Assembly: GCA_040275305.1 (NCBI GenBank)
Contig: JBEOJY010000001.1
Span: 132,566-196,565, forward strand
Reading direction: 5' to 3'
Origin: JBEOJY01 sp040275305
Lineage (GTDB): Bacteria; Pseudomonadota; Alphaproteobacteria; UBA9219
DNA: 64,000 bases
Shown here: positions 8,382-17,250 of the stretch, piece after piece
Numbering within the stretch: the first letter of the stretch is position 1
How the letters are laid out: every line of letters starts with the position of its first letter
Notes under the pieces: generated by a model
Seen by the model: only the letters and a program-made list of their open reading frames with translations
Databases searched by the model: none
Told to the model about the DNA's origin: nothing
Program-made: the position numbers and the translations under genes

Positions 8382-9164
8382 CTATACCCAGAATGCAATG
8401 CGCTTGCATTTGGCGTTGAACATCGCAAGCGCCAAAGCTCCGCCGATTAGCAGCATGCCGCCATTGACGGCGTAGAGAAACCACGGAGTCGGTTCGCCGA
8501 GAAGCGGCGACCTGATGATTTCGATCATGTTGGCTAGCGGATTGAGCCATATATATTTTCCGGAAAAAGGCAGCGCGTTCGGGCGGTACAACACGGGGCT
8601 TAGGAACATCAGGAGCGGCAAGATCATGGCGACCAGATATTCGAAGTCGCGGAATCTTGCGCCCATCATGCCGAAGATCAGAGAAATCCAGAATAGATTG
8701 CCTACGACCAACAAAAAGCCGGGAATTACCATCAGCGTGTTCAAGTTGATTGGCGAACCAAGAATCAGGGCCACAATAAAGAATAGAGGAACATTGTGCG
8801 CGATGTTGATTGTGTGGCGCAAAGCTAGCTGGGCGACATGCAGAGAGAGCGGCAGGTCGAGATTTTTGATGATGTTCGCCTGTCGCGTGAAGACAGAGGT
8901 TGATTCGGCGATGCAGGAAGCCATGAACTGCCAGAGAATCAGGCCGGCCGTCAGCGAGGGTATGTAGGTCGCTTTGTCTTGTTTGAACAGTTCGCTCCAA
9001 ATGAAGCCCAAGCCGACGACGCCGAAGGCGGTTCCTATCGTGATCCATAGCGGGCCTAGCACGCTGCGTTTATAGCGCGCACGAATGTCGCTCCAAGCCA
9101 TGTACAGGATCAGGCTTGGGTTCTTGAAGGTTTTTATGATGTCAGACAGACCGGGAGCACTCAT
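8382..9164 (-). CDS. Polysaccharide ABC exporter permease (Wzm/KpsM-like)
   Basis: A 260-residue ABC-2 membrane protein with about six hydrophobic helices. The N-terminal segment contains DIRARYKRSVLGPLW, the strongly conserved motif of O-antigen and capsule exporter permeases. An ATG at 9200 would add 12 residues; the ATG at 9164 starts closer to the usual distance from that motif, but neither has a strong ribosome site. It precedes its ATPase and follows a glycosyltransferase, forming a minus-strand export operon. It moves glycan across the inner membrane. Confidence 0.9.
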   Translation of the reverse strand: MSAPGLSDIIKTFKNPSLILYMAWSDIRARYKRSVLGPLWITIGTAFGVVGLGFIWSELFKQDKATYIPSLTAGLILWQFMASCIAESTSVFTRQANIIKNLDLPLSLHVAQLALRHTINIAHNVPLFFIVALILGSPINLNTLMVIPGFLLVVGNLFWISLIFGMMGARFRDFEYLVAMILPLLMFLSPVLYRPNALPFSGKYIWLNPLANMIEIIRSPLLGEPTPWFLYAVNGGMLLIGGALALAMFNAKCKRIAFWV

Positions 9165-9256
9165 TAGCGCTGGGTTCCTTGGAAAACGGGTAGTCTCCAT
9201 TACCCGAAAATGACGCGAGAGGCAATTCGTTCGCCTTATGTTCCGTTTGGGGTGTT

Positions 9257-10135
9257 TTATTTATGACGCAGGCGCCAGCCCACGCATTTAAGAGCGGCGC
9301 GGAGCCAGATGGCGGGCAGGAGGAAAGTGAGAAGCGGGATGTCGCGCGGGCTTGAGAAATTGTTGAGAAAATAGCGGGTGAAGCCTTTCGCTTTACAGAT
9401 TTCGAGGAATGTCGATGTGGCTTCGCTGGTGCCGCCAACATGGGTCATCGCGATATCTGGCGCGAAGTAAATTTCTCCTCCTGCGCGGCGGAAACGCAAG
9501 CAGAGGTCGAGGTCTTCAACATGCAAAAAATAGCCTTCGTCGTAGCCGCCGATGGCCCAGTAGTCTTTTGCGCACAGAAACATGAAGGCGCCGCTGATCG
9601 CGGGGATCGGGGCGATAGATGCAGGAATTGGCTCTTCGTGCAGGTTGAGGCGCAAGCGGGGGAACAGGCGGTGCATGCGCAGGGCTTCGATGCTGGCCGA
9701 GAGGGGGGTTAGTAGCGCGCGGCGGCTTCCGCGCTGGTCGCGTCCCTGTTCGTCCAGAAGCCTTGCGCCGATCATGGCGGGCTGTTTGAGGTCGCTTTCC
9801 CGCATATGGGTCAGCAGGCGGTCAATGGTGTTCGGTTTCAGCAGTCCGTCGGGGTTCAACAACAAAAGATATTTTCCTTTGGCCGCCTTCGCGCCGAGAT
9901 TGCAGGCGGTTGCGAAGCCGACGTTGCCATGGCTGGAGAGCCAGACCATGCGCGGCTCGGTTTTCGCGCGCGCCGCAAGCTTTAATTCCACATCGGGAGG
10001 ATTGCCATTGTTGACGAGCACGAGTTCTACCGACGCGGTCGAACCCAGCACAGCGGCTATCGCCCTTTCTAGTACCTCCCCGGTGTGGTAGGTGACCATG
10101 ACGACAGAAGTTAAGGGCGCCTCTGGCGGCATCAT
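9257..10135 (-). CDS. Family 2 glycosyltransferase, rhamnosyltransferase-like
   Basis: A 292-residue GT2 enzyme. The N-terminal VVMVTYHTGEVLERAI and LVNNGN motif, then LLLNPDGLLKPNTI (the D-x-D-like metal site region) and the HVEDLDLCLR segment with the acidic catalytic-base candidates, match WbbL-type rhamnosyltransferases. The start codon overlaps the stop of the upstream YceD gene (ATGATG). Given rmlACB nearby, dTDP-rhamnose is a plausible donor, but this rests on family resemblance and context only. Downstream are the exporter permease and ATPase. Confidence 0.85.
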   Translation of the reverse strand: MMPPEAPLTSVVMVTYHTGEVLERAIAAVLGSTASVELVLVNNGNPPDVELKLAARAKTEPRMVWLSSHGNVGFATACNLGAKAAKGKYLLLLNPDGLLKPNTIDRLLTHMRESDLKQPAMIGARLLDEQGRDQRGSRRALLTPLSASIEALRMHRLFPRLRLNLHEEPIPASIAPIPAISGAFMFLCAKDYWAIGGYDEGYFLHVEDLDLCLRFRRAGGEIYFAPDIAMTHVGGTSEATSTFLEICKAKGFTRYFLNNFSSPRDIPLLTFLLPAIWLRAALKCVGWRLRHK

Positions 10136-10713
10136 TTGGGTTCGCCGTCCGTTTTATATTTCTTCTTCGTGGTCGCTTCCTTCAGTTCCGCGAGTTTCGC
10201 GAAGGGACCTTCGACGACGGTGTTTTCGGCGCTCGGATCGGCGGATATGGCCCGCACGTATGGTATGTTCGGCTTGCGTGGGTAGGGGTCGAGCGCGATG
10301 CCCATGGTTTGGGCGGCAAGTTCGCCCAAGTCGATGGTTCCGTTTTCCACGGCTTCGATGTCGTCGAGGTCTGGATCGGATATGACGGCGCTGTCGCTTG
10401 CTGGGAGCGGGTAAACGGCGAAATGCGTGTCGATGTCCTGTTCAAGCGAAGCTGGAATCGGGTCCAGCGAGACGACGCAGCGCTGCACGACTTCCGCCAG
10501 CATCGTGCCGGTGACGGCGACAGTGCGGCCTCCTTCTATGAGTTCGGCGCGGAGGGTTGCGCGCAGCTCCTTGACTTCAATCAGGCCGAAGCGCTCAGCT
10601 AATTTCAGGCGTTCGTTTGATTTCGCCTCGACTTCCTGTTCCACGCCGCTTGTCGTAATTTTATCCACCGGCAAGGGGCGGCTGAATTCATGTTCCGATG
10701 ATTTGCGTTGCAT
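10132..10713 (-). CDS. YceD family (DUF177) protein
   Basis: A 193-residue member of the DUF177/YceD family. Members are soluble, acidic in the middle and usually encoded next to rpmF; the E. coli protein is linked to 23S rRNA maturation. Seen are the N-terminal EFSRPLPVDKI, a VTGTMLAEVVQRCVVSLDP core with the typical cysteine, and the acidic stretch DLDDIEAVENGTIDLGELA. Here no rpmF follows; a glycosyltransferase overlaps its stop instead. bamE is divergent, an arrangement common in alphaproteobacteria, and the 136-base gap must hold both promoters. Confidence 0.88.
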   Translation of the reverse strand: MQRKSSEHEFSRPLPVDKITTSGVEQEVEAKSNERLKLAERFGLIEVKELRATLRAELIEGGRTVAVTGTMLAEVVQRCVVSLDPIPASLEQDIDTHFAVYPLPASDSAVISDPDLDDIEAVENGTIDLGELAAQTMGIALDPYPRKPNIPYVRAISADPSAENTVVEGPFAKLAELKEATTKKKYKTDGEPK

Positions 10714-10849
10714 GATTGTTCCTTCGAATCTTTATTACCCGGTTTTTGGGGTTCGGTTATCGAAAATATTTCTTTTCCGCTTTACGGCGTCATTCTTTAT
10801 AATGCATCTCGCGCGCGCGGTCAGGCGCAGCGTTGCTCATAGGCGTTTC

Positions 10850-11302
10850 ATGCGGTTTAATCTCCCTGTTTTTGTCGCGTTGCTTGTCGGTCTGGCGGCC
10901 TGCCAACCGGTCGTGGCGAATCGCGGCAATATCCTCGATCAGGACGCGCTTTCCGAGGTCAAGGCTGGGAGTAGCACGCGCGAAGATGTCGCGACAAAGC
11001 TTGGTTCACCTACCCAGATCAGCACGTTCGACGAGAAGGTATGGTATTACATCGGGCGTCGCACGAAGCAAACGTCTTTCTTTGATCCGGTGGTTACAGA
11101 CCAGAAAGTAGTTGAGGTGCGGTTCGACGATCAGGGCGTGGTTCAGGAGGTTAAGGACCTCGATTTGTCAGACACCAGAGATGTTTCTACGGTCGCGCGA
11201 TCTACACCGACTTATGGGCGGGACGATACGTTCATCAAGCAGTTGTTGGGTAATCTCTCGCGGCCACGCCCGATGCAGAACCGCAGGGAGCAGGGAAATT
11301 AG
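10850..11302 (+). CDS. bamE: Outer membrane assembly lipoprotein BamE (SmpA/OmlA)
   Basis: A 150-residue lipoprotein with an N-terminal signal helix ending in the lipobox LAAC near residue 18, then the BamE fold: KAGSSTREDVATKLGSP, VWYYIGRR and VVEVRFDDQG. BamE is an accessory of the Bam complex that inserts beta-barrel proteins in the outer membrane. The ATG at 10850 has AGG about seven bases upstream and gives a standard signal peptide; the ATG at 10802 would add 16 arginine-rich residues. It is transcribed divergently from yceD. Confidence 0.92.
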   Translation: MRFNLPVFVALLVGLAACQPVVANRGNILDQDALSEVKAGSSTREDVATKLGSPTQISTFDEKVWYYIGRRTKQTSFFDPVVTDQKVVEVRFDDQGVVQEVKDLDLSDTRDVSTVARSTPTYGRDDTFIKQLLGNLSRPRPMQNRREQGN

Positions 11303-11487
11303 GTTTGTGTAGATTTGCCCGTCCTTGCACATTGCAGAAAGATGGATCTCGCGCGTGAAGACCTTACAGCAAGAACAGCGTTTGCAGGACGAGCGCGGAG
11401 AGCGCTTTGATGTCGAAATTCCTGCTTTCTCGCTCGATAATCCTTATCAGCAAATTTTGGCGCATTGATTTGAATGAGGGATGAGCG

Positions 11488-12357
11488 ATGATTAAATCGG
11501 TTGTGTATTCCGGCCATAAGCCGGGGATGAAGTTGCTGGTTCTTGGGGCGGTGCATGGGAACGAGGTTTGCGGCACGGCGGCTATCTTGCGCGTGATGCA
11601 GGAGATCGATGCCGGGCAGATCGAGATTGCGAGCGGGCAGGTGACGTTTGTTCCGACGGCCAATTCGCGGGCTTACGCTTCCGGGCGGAGATATCTTGAG
11701 AGGAATTTGAACCGTTATTTGTTGCCGAGCGCGAATCCTCAGACCTATGAGGCGCGGCTTAGCAATATTCTGTGTCCAATGCTCGAATCTTGCGACACGT
11801 TGCTGGATTTGCATTCCTATACTATTGGCGGGCCTCCGTTCGCTTGTCTTGAGACGCCTGACAAGGAAGCCGTAAGCCTTGCGGCGGTGATGGGCGCGGA
11901 AGCGGCGGTGTTCGGGTGGGAAGCTGGCTATGCGGCAAGCGGTCGCGCGGCGGCCAATCCGGATGAAGGCGTCGGCACGACGGCTTATGCGACGCGGTTC
12001 GGCGCGAAGGCCGTTTTGATTGAGTGTGGGCAACATAAGGATGGTGAGGCGGTCGAGGTGGCCTATCGCGCGATCAGGAAGGCAATGCGATTGGCGGGGC
12101 TTACGTCGGATCCTGTGTTGGAAGATGCTGTCAAGCCGATTCCGGTTCTGAAAATCGCGCAAATATATTTCCGGACAGACGACGGTATCTTCGCGGAGCC
12201 GTGGAAAAATTTGACCCCGGTGAAGCAAGGGCAATGGCTGGCATCCCGCGCAGATGGAGAGCGGATCGTCGCGCCTTGCGATGGCTATGTGCTTCTACCT
12301 AACCTTAAGGTCGATCTTGGCGCGGAGTGGTTCTATCTCGGCGTGAAGGCGGGATAG
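11488..12357 (+). CDS. Succinylglutamate desuccinylase/aspartoacylase family hydrolase
   Basis: A 289-residue zinc hydrolase of the M14-type AstE/AspA family. The zinc ligands are visible as HGNE near residues 24-27 and LDLHS near 110, and ECGQH near 180 fits the catalytic-base region. Such enzymes remove acyl groups from N-acyl amino acids; the exact substrate is not predictable and no arginine-catabolic genes are adjacent. GAGGGATGAGCG precedes the ATG. It meets polA tail to tail with a 33-base gap. Confidence 0.85.
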   Translation: MIKSVVYSGHKPGMKLLVLGAVHGNEVCGTAAILRVMQEIDAGQIEIASGQVTFVPTANSRAYASGRRYLERNLNRYLLPSANPQTYEARLSNILCPMLESCDTLLDLHSYTIGGPPFACLETPDKEAVSLAAVMGAEAAVFGWEAGYAASGRAAANPDEGVGTTAYATRFGAKAVLIECGQHKDGEAVEVAYRAIRKAMRLAGLTSDPVLEDAVKPIPVLKIAQIYFRTDDGIFAEPWKNLTPVKQGQWLASRADGERIVAPCDGYVLLPNLKVDLGAEWFYLGVKAG

Positions 12358-12390
12358 GCATGGTATGCTCTTTGCGCTTGCGCGTTCTCT

Positions 12391-15285
12391 TTAATGCGCT
12401 TCTGCCCAGTTGGGGGCGTGGCCGGATTCGGCTTCGAGCGGGATTTTTAGGCACGCGATGGGGAGCGGGGCTTCCTTCATCACGCGCTTGACAAGTTGCG
12501 CGGTCGCGTCCAGTTCCGCGATGGGACATTCAAAGACGAGTTCGTCGTGGACTTGTAAGAGAAGTTTGGCGTTGAGGTTCGCTTCGGTTAAGGCTGGGCC
12601 GATGCGGATCATGGCGCGTTTGATGATGTCGGCGGCGGTTCCTTGAAGTGGCGCGTTGATGGCGGCACGTTCGGCGGCGGCGCGGCGGGCGGCGATCTTT
12701 TCGTGGATGCCGTTAATGTGGACACGGCGTCCGAACAGCGTTTCGACATAGCCATGCTTGCGCGCGAAGTCTTTGGTCGCTTCGAGCCAGTCGCGCAGCT
12801 CGTGGAAGCGGTTGAGATACTGCTTGATGAACTCGTTGGCTTCTCCGGGCGTTGTGCCGATCTGTTTGGCGAGGCCGAAGCCGCTGATGCCGTAGATGAT
12901 GCCGAAGTTGATGGCTTTGGCGGCGCGGCGTCGGTCGGGCGTGATATCTTTTAAGGGGATGCCGAAAACCTGACTGGCGGTCAGCGCGTGGATGTCCGCG
13001 CCTTCGTGGAACGCTTCGATCAGCGCTTTGATGTTCGCCATTTCAGCCGCGAGGCGAAGTTCGATTTGCGAGTAATCGACCGAAAGCAGTTCGTAGCCTT
13101 CCTTGGCGACGAAGGCGCGGCGGATTGCGCGGCCATCTTCGGTGCGGATGGGGATGTTTTGCAGATTGGGATCGGTCGAGGACAGGCGGCCTGTGGCGGC
13201 TCCGACGAGCGAGAAAGAGGTGTGGACACGTCCGGTTTGTGGCGCAATTTGCTCCGGCAGCGCGTCGGTGTAGGTCGATTTGAGTTTGGCGATGCCGCGC
13301 CAGTCGAGAACTTTCGCCACTATTTCATGGCCCATTTCGGCTAGCGGCTCCAGCACGTCCGAGCTTGTCGACCAGGCTCCGGTTTTGCCTTTTGCGCTGC
13401 CTTGCAACCCTCTTTCCGTGAACAGGACTTCGCCGAGTTGCTTGGGCGAGCCGACGTTGAAGGGGTGGCCTGCGAGCTTGTGAATTTCTTCTTCAAGCTT
13501 TTGCAGGCGTAAGGCGAAGCCTCCGCTTTGCTGGCGCAGCACTTCGGCGTCGATGAGAATCCCGGCGCTTTCCATCGCGGCGACGACGGGGACGAGCGGA
13601 CGTTCGATGCGCTCATACACGCTTGTGACATGTTGCGGCGCGAGTTGCGGTTTGAGCGCATGCCAGAGGCGAAGGCTGTAATCGGCATCTTCGGCGGCGT
13701 AGTCGGTCGCTTTGTCGAGCGCGACGCAGGCAAAGACGATCTTGTTCTTGCCGCTTCCCGTCACGTCGTTATAGGCGATCATCTTGTGTTTGAAATGCAG
13801 TTCCGAGAGTTCATCGAGCCCGTGGCCGTGCGCTCCGGCGGCCAGCACATACGATAAAAGCATGGTGTCGTCATAGGGCGCGATGGCGAGGCCGTGTTGC
13901 GCCAGCACCTGCATATCGTATTTCAGATTATGGCCGATTTTCAGCACGGAAGGATCTGCAAGCAGTTCCTTGAGTCCATTCATTGCGGCAGAAAGCTCAA
14001 TTTGCGGCGGCGGCGCGGAGCCTTCGAAGGCGAATCCATCCCCTGTGGCGGCGGCTTTCGGGTCGCGGTGGCCCAGCGGGATGTAGCACGCTTTTCCCGG
14101 CGCGATGGCGAGCGATATTCCGGCGAGCGTCGCCGTACAGGCGCGGAGGGAGTCGGTCTCGGTGTCGACGGCGACGCGGCCAGCCTGTTTTGCGGCGGCG
14201 ATCCACCAGCTCAGGCGGTCGAGGGTTTGGACACACTCGTAGTCATGCGGGGCTTGGGCGAGCTTCTCGATTCGCGCGTGATCGGATTGGTTTTGCACAT
14301 GACCAAATGGGATGCCCGCCTGCGCGGGCATGACGGGATTTCGGATGGAACTTTCCTCAGTCTTTGTTGCCATACCCGCGAAGGCTGGCATTCCATGTTG
14401 TTCTTTACTGTCGCTGGTTGGCGCGTTCAGACGGGCGAGGAGGGAACGAAATTCCTGTTGCCGGAGGAAGGCGATGAGGCTTTCACGATGGTTTTCACTG
14501 CGGACAAGCTGTTCGAGCGGGACAGGGAGCGGCGCATGGTCGTCAAGTCTTACGAGCTTCTTTGAGATCCTTGCCATTTCCGCATGCTGGGTCAGAAGTT
14601 CGCGGCGCTTGGGTTGTTTGATCTCCTGCGCATGCGACAGGAGCGATTCGAGGTCGCCATAGGCGTTGATGAGTTCCGCCGCCGTTTTTACGCCGATGCC
14701 CGGAACTCCGGGGACGTTGTCTGTGCTGTCTCCTGCGAGCGACTGCACGTCCACGACCTTATCGGGCGCGACGCCGAATTTCTTGAAGACTTCGTCGGGG
14801 CCGATGGGGATGCCTTTGAGCGGGTCGAGCATTTCCACGCCGGGGCGGATAAGCTGCATGAGGTCTTTGTCGGACGAGACGATGCGGACGGCGAGCTTGC
14901 GTTCGACCGCTTCGCGGGCGTAGGCGGCAATGAGATCATCGGCTTCATAGTTCGGGGCTTCGATGGACGGGATACCGAAGGCGCGTGTCGCTTCGCTGAT
15001 CAGTTCGAACTGCGGGATGAGTTCGGGGGGAGGCGGCGGGCGGTGCGCTTTGTAGTCTGGATAGATATCGTTGCGGAAGGTCTTGCGGGCGGCGTCGAAG
15101 ATGACGGCGATTTTTTGGGTTTTATGATCGTCCAATAGCTTGTGCAGCATGTTGCAGAAGCCCATAACTGCGCCGATATGCGTGCCGTCCGCGCGCGTCA
15201 GGTCGGGGAGGGCGTGGAAGGCGCGGAAGATGAATCCTGAGCCGTCGATTAAATAGAGAGTGTGGGAGTCGGGATGATCGATCAT
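12391..15285 (-). CDS. polA: DNA polymerase I, with a palindromic-repeat insert in the linker
   Basis: A 964-residue polymerase with all three domains: 5' nuclease (YLIDGSGFIFRAFHAL, NYEADDLIAA), 3'-5' exonuclease with an intact VDTETDS motif, and family A polymerase with DYSQIELRLA, RRAAKAINFGIIYG and LLQVHDELVFE. It fills gaps during repair and Okazaki fragment processing. The ATG at 15285 is supported by its ATGA overlap with the upstream zinc-finger gene. Residues about 296-326 are encoded by a REP-like palindrome pair (14309-14397) in frame between the 5' nuclease and exonuclease domains; the flanking domains look intact, so the enzyme is probably functional. Confidence 0.96.
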   Translation of the reverse strand: MIDHPDSHTLYLIDGSGFIFRAFHALPDLTRADGTHIGAVMGFCNMLHKLLDDHKTQKIAVIFDAARKTFRNDIYPDYKAHRPPPPPELIPQFELISEATRAFGIPSIEAPNYEADDLIAAYAREAVERKLAVRIVSSDKDLMQLIRPGVEMLDPLKGIPIGPDEVFKKFGVAPDKVVDVQSLAGDSTDNVPGVPGIGVKTAAELINAYGDLESLLSHAQEIKQPKRRELLTQHAEMARISKKLVRLDDHAPLPVPLEQLVRSENHRESLIAFLRQQEFRSLLARLNAPTSDSKEQHGMPAFAGMATKTEESSIRNPVMPAQAGIPFGHVQNQSDHARIEKLAQAPHDYECVQTLDRLSWWIAAAKQAGRVAVDTETDSLRACTATLAGISLAIAPGKACYIPLGHRDPKAAATGDGFAFEGSAPPPQIELSAAMNGLKELLADPSVLKIGHNLKYDMQVLAQHGLAIAPYDDTMLLSYVLAAGAHGHGLDELSELHFKHKMIAYNDVTGSGKNKIVFACVALDKATDYAAEDADYSLRLWHALKPQLAPQHVTSVYERIERPLVPVVAAMESAGILIDAEVLRQQSGGFALRLQKLEEEIHKLAGHPFNVGSPKQLGEVLFTERGLQGSAKGKTGAWSTSSDVLEPLAEMGHEIVAKVLDWRGIAKLKSTYTDALPEQIAPQTGRVHTSFSLVGAATGRLSSTDPNLQNIPIRTEDGRAIRRAFVAKEGYELLSVDYSQIELRLAAEMANIKALIEAFHEGADIHALTASQVFGIPLKDITPDRRRAAKAINFGIIYGISGFGLAKQIGTTPGEANEFIKQYLNRFHELRDWLEATKDFARKHGYVETLFGRRVHINGIHEKIAARRAAAERAAINAPLQGTAADIIKRAMIRIGPALTEANLNAKLLLQVHDELVFECPIAELDATAQLVKRVMKEAPLPIACLKIPLEAESGHAPNWAEAH
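14309..14397. repeat. Inverted pair of REP-like palindromes inside polA
   Basis: Two copies of the ATGCCCGC-type palindrome lie in inverted orientation at about 14309-14335 and 14371-14396, separated by about 36 bases. Read on the minus strand they encode peptides such as GMPAFAGMA and VMPAQAGIP, the typical translation of this repeat. The unit keeps the polA frame open. Confidence 0.85.
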
Positions 15286-15461
15286 TTTGCGGAGATTGCC
15301 TTTATGTATCTCCTTCCGCAATAGGGGCAATCGATGCGACCGGACTTGTCCATGGTCAGGTAAACGCGCGGGTGGCCAAGCGTTCCGTCGTTTCCGGCGC
15401 AGGCGATTTTATCGGTTATGACGGCGATGGTTTCCGGCAACGTGGCGGATGGTTGGGGCAT
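15282..15461 (-). CDS. Zinc-finger (CHCC) protein, NDUFS6-like
   Basis: A 59-residue protein with the C-x8-H-x14-C-x2-C spacing of the zf-CHCC domain (CAGNDGTLGHP, then DCPYCGRRY). The family is the bacterial counterpart of the zinc-binding end of NDUFS6, an assembly and stability factor of respiratory complex I. Its TGA overlaps the ATG of polA (ATGA), which implies translational coupling and fixes the polA start. It is too short for many gene finders, but motif, frame and overlap agree. Confidence 0.85.
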   Translation of the reverse strand: MPQPSATLPETIAVITDKIACAGNDGTLGHPRVYLTMDKSGRIDCPYCGRRYIKAISAK

Positions 15462-15498
15462 GGCGCTTTCTCCTTATATATAGCGGGCAGGTACGGCT

Positions 15499-16560
15499 AT
15501 GATGGCGCTTTGGAACAGGCTATACAATGAGCGTCACGCACTCAAGCGCTTCAGGATGGATCCGATGCAGGGAAGCCTTGGACATATTTCCCTTTTGGCA
15601 GAGGGGCCCGACAATGCCGTCGAGATACGTCATTTACGCAAGGCGTATCGGGCATCGGGTGGAAGGGGCGAAAAAATCGCGCTGAAAGATATCTCGCTGG
15701 ACATTCCGCGCGGGAGCATTTTTGGGTTGCTGGGGCCCAATGGGGCGGGAAAATCAACGCTTATTAATATCCTTGCCGGGCTGGCGCTCAAGACGGCGGG
15801 TACCGCGACGATCTGGGGCTATGAGGTTTCCGAAGATCCGCGCATGGCAAGCGCGTCGATCGGCGTCGTGCCGCAGGAGCTTAATCTCGACGCTTTCTTT
15901 ATGCCTTACGAGCTTCTGGAGATACAGGCGGGGCTTTACGGCGTGCCTCCGCGCGAGCGCAGGACTCGCGAGTTGCTCGCAGCGGTTGGATTGAGCGATG
16001 TCGGCAATGCGATGGCGCATACGCTTTCGGGCGGTATGAGAAGGCGTTTGATGGTCGCGAAAGCCATGGTGCACAATCCTCCGGTGTTGGTGCTCGACGA
16101 GCCGACAGCAGGGGTCGATGTCGAATTGAGGCGTTCGCTTTGGCAGCATGTGCGCCGACTGAACGAGGCTGGCACAACAGTGCTGCTTACCACGCACTAT
16201 CTAGAGGAAGCCGAAGAGCTTTGTGATCGAATTGCCATTATCCATCAGGGCGAGTTGGTTGCGAACGACACCAAGGAGAACCTTTTGCGCAGGCTTGACA
16301 ACAAGCGCGTCACTGTGACGGTCGACCGCGACTTGATGGAGGTTCCCGCGCATATGAGGGCACAGGGCTGGACGCTTGACAGTTCGCGCCAGCTTTCACT
16401 CGTGCACAGTCCGAGCAAGGGGGGGATCGGCTCTTTGCTGCTGTCGGTGCCGATGAGCGGTCTTGCGATCATGGATATCACGACGAAGGAAAACGATCTG
16501 GAGGATATATTCCTCCAACTGACTCGCCGTGGCGACGCTTCGGCGGTTCCTCTAGCCTGA
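15499..16560 (+). CDS. ABC-2 type transporter ATP-binding protein
   Basis: A 353-residue ATPase. After about 45 poorly conserved N-terminal residues comes a nucleotide-binding domain with Walker A GPNGAGKST, signature LSGGMRRRLM and Walker B VLVLDEPTAGVD. The C-terminal portion resembles NodI/CcmA-like drug or polymer exporter ATPases. The start may be one of several downstream ATGs (15499, 15502, 15556 or 15565). No permease is adjacent: a DUF4406 gene overlaps its 3' end tail to tail, so the membrane partner is encoded elsewhere. The substrate is unknown. Confidence 0.85.
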   Translation: MMALWNRLYNERHALKRFRMDPMQGSLGHISLLAEGPDNAVEIRHLRKAYRASGGRGEKIALKDISLDIPRGSIFGLLGPNGAGKSTLINILAGLALKTAGTATIWGYEVSEDPRMASASIGVVPQELNLDAFFMPYELLEIQAGLYGVPPRERRTRELLAAVGLSDVGNAMAHTLSGGMRRRLMVAKAMVHNPPVLVLDEPTAGVDVELRRSLWQHVRRLNEAGTTVLLTTHYLEEAEELCDRIAIIHQGELVANDTKENLLRRLDNKRVTVTVDRDLMEVPAHMRAQGWTLDSSRQLSLVHSPSKGGIGSLLLSVPMSGLAIMDITTKENDLEDIFLQLTRRGDASAVPLA

Positions 16561-16917
16561 GATTTCTTTCAGAGAATGGAAGATCGGTTTTCCTGCCGCG
16601 CGGAAGCGTTCGACTTCGCGATCCGCGCCGCGCGATGTTCCGCCAACTCTTAAACAGGCGTCGCAGCGTTCGCTCATCGCGAGCGAGAGCGGCATCATGA
16701 TGCGCTCGAACGCCTTCGGATCGTTCGAGGCTTGGATCATTGGAAGAGCGCAGTTCACGCCGATAACTGGAATGTATCCATGTTCGAACACTGCGAGCGC
16801 GGCATGGTTGAGCAGGGCGAGATTGCGTTGCCTTTGCTCTTCGTCGGCATCGCCTGATGAGTATGGTCCCGCGATCATGATCCATGCGTTGCGTGGAAGT
16901 TTGGCGGTTGCAGTCAT
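16552..16917 (-). CDS. DUF4406-like protein (nucleoside deoxyribosyltransferase fold)
   Basis: A 121-residue protein starting MTATAKLPRNAW. It has the IMIAGPYSSGD loop and the late SRGADREVERFRAAGKPIF segment that characterise DUF4406 and the related nucleoside 2-deoxyribosyltransferase fold, which binds nucleoside-like ligands. The biochemical role of the family is not established. The ATG at 16917 is preferred over a long basic leader in the same frame. It overlaps the 3' end of the ABC gene by nine bases, tail to tail. Confidence 0.7.
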   Translation of the reverse strand: MTATAKLPRNAWIMIAGPYSSGDADEEQRQRNLALLNHAALAVFEHGYIPVIGVNCALPMIQASNDPKAFERIMMPLSLAMSERCDACLRVGGTSRGADREVERFRAAGKPIFHSLKEISG

Positions 16918-17154
16918 GGCGTTTGTTCTCCGTGTCGCGCGACGCGCGAATGTTTTTCGATATTCCACGCGATAGATTTTTTTTGCCGCGCTCAAGTTGC
17001 CGCGCGATGAATTCTGTTGCGTCCATGCAACGCGCGACAACTAAGCGAAGAATTCAGACGTGATTTTGTTTATGCAAGCCAAAAACGTGTTGACTATTTT
17101 TCGCGTTAGCCACAACATCCAATCACTCTACTCTAGTCAACTCAGGAGGCTACT

Positions 17155-17220
17155 ATGGCTGCCAAGAAAAAAGCGACGGTGAAGAAAAAAGCTACCACCG
17201 CCAAGAAGAAGAAGAAGTAA
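17155..17220 (+). CDS. 21-residue lysine-rich peptide
   Basis: An ATG eight bases after AGGAGG opens a 21-codon frame containing 11 lysines plus alanines and threonines (MAAKKKATVKKK start), ending in TAA. The composition resembles the C-terminal tail of histone H1-like and AlgP-like nucleoid proteins, but the protein is only a tail. A hairpin and then a T-rich terminator follow, making a compact independent transcription unit. It may be a genuine small basic protein or the remnant of a longer KAKA-repeat gene. Function unknown. Confidence 0.6.
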   Translation: MAAKKKATVKKKATTAKKKKK

Positions 17221-17224
17221 TCTT

Positions 17225-17242
17225 AGTCGCCGCGAGGCGACT
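17225..17242 (+). other. Perfect 7-bp hairpin after the lysine-rich gene
   Basis: AGTCGCC and GGCGACT pair around a GCGA tetraloop, five bases after the stop codon. There is no T run right after it, so it may protect the 3' end of the short transcript rather than terminate it. Confidence 0.5.
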
Positions 17243-17250
17243 CTAGATTC

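Noticed and set aside
11355..11468. 37-codon frame from a GTG between bamE and the aspartoacylase gene
   Set aside because: It gives a plausible polar peptide but has no ribosome site or recognised motif; it could be a gene remnant.
16478..17026. 182-residue frame overlapping the DUF4406 gene
   Set aside because: Low-complexity Arg-rich translation in another frame of the same strand; the DUF4406 frame has the motifs.
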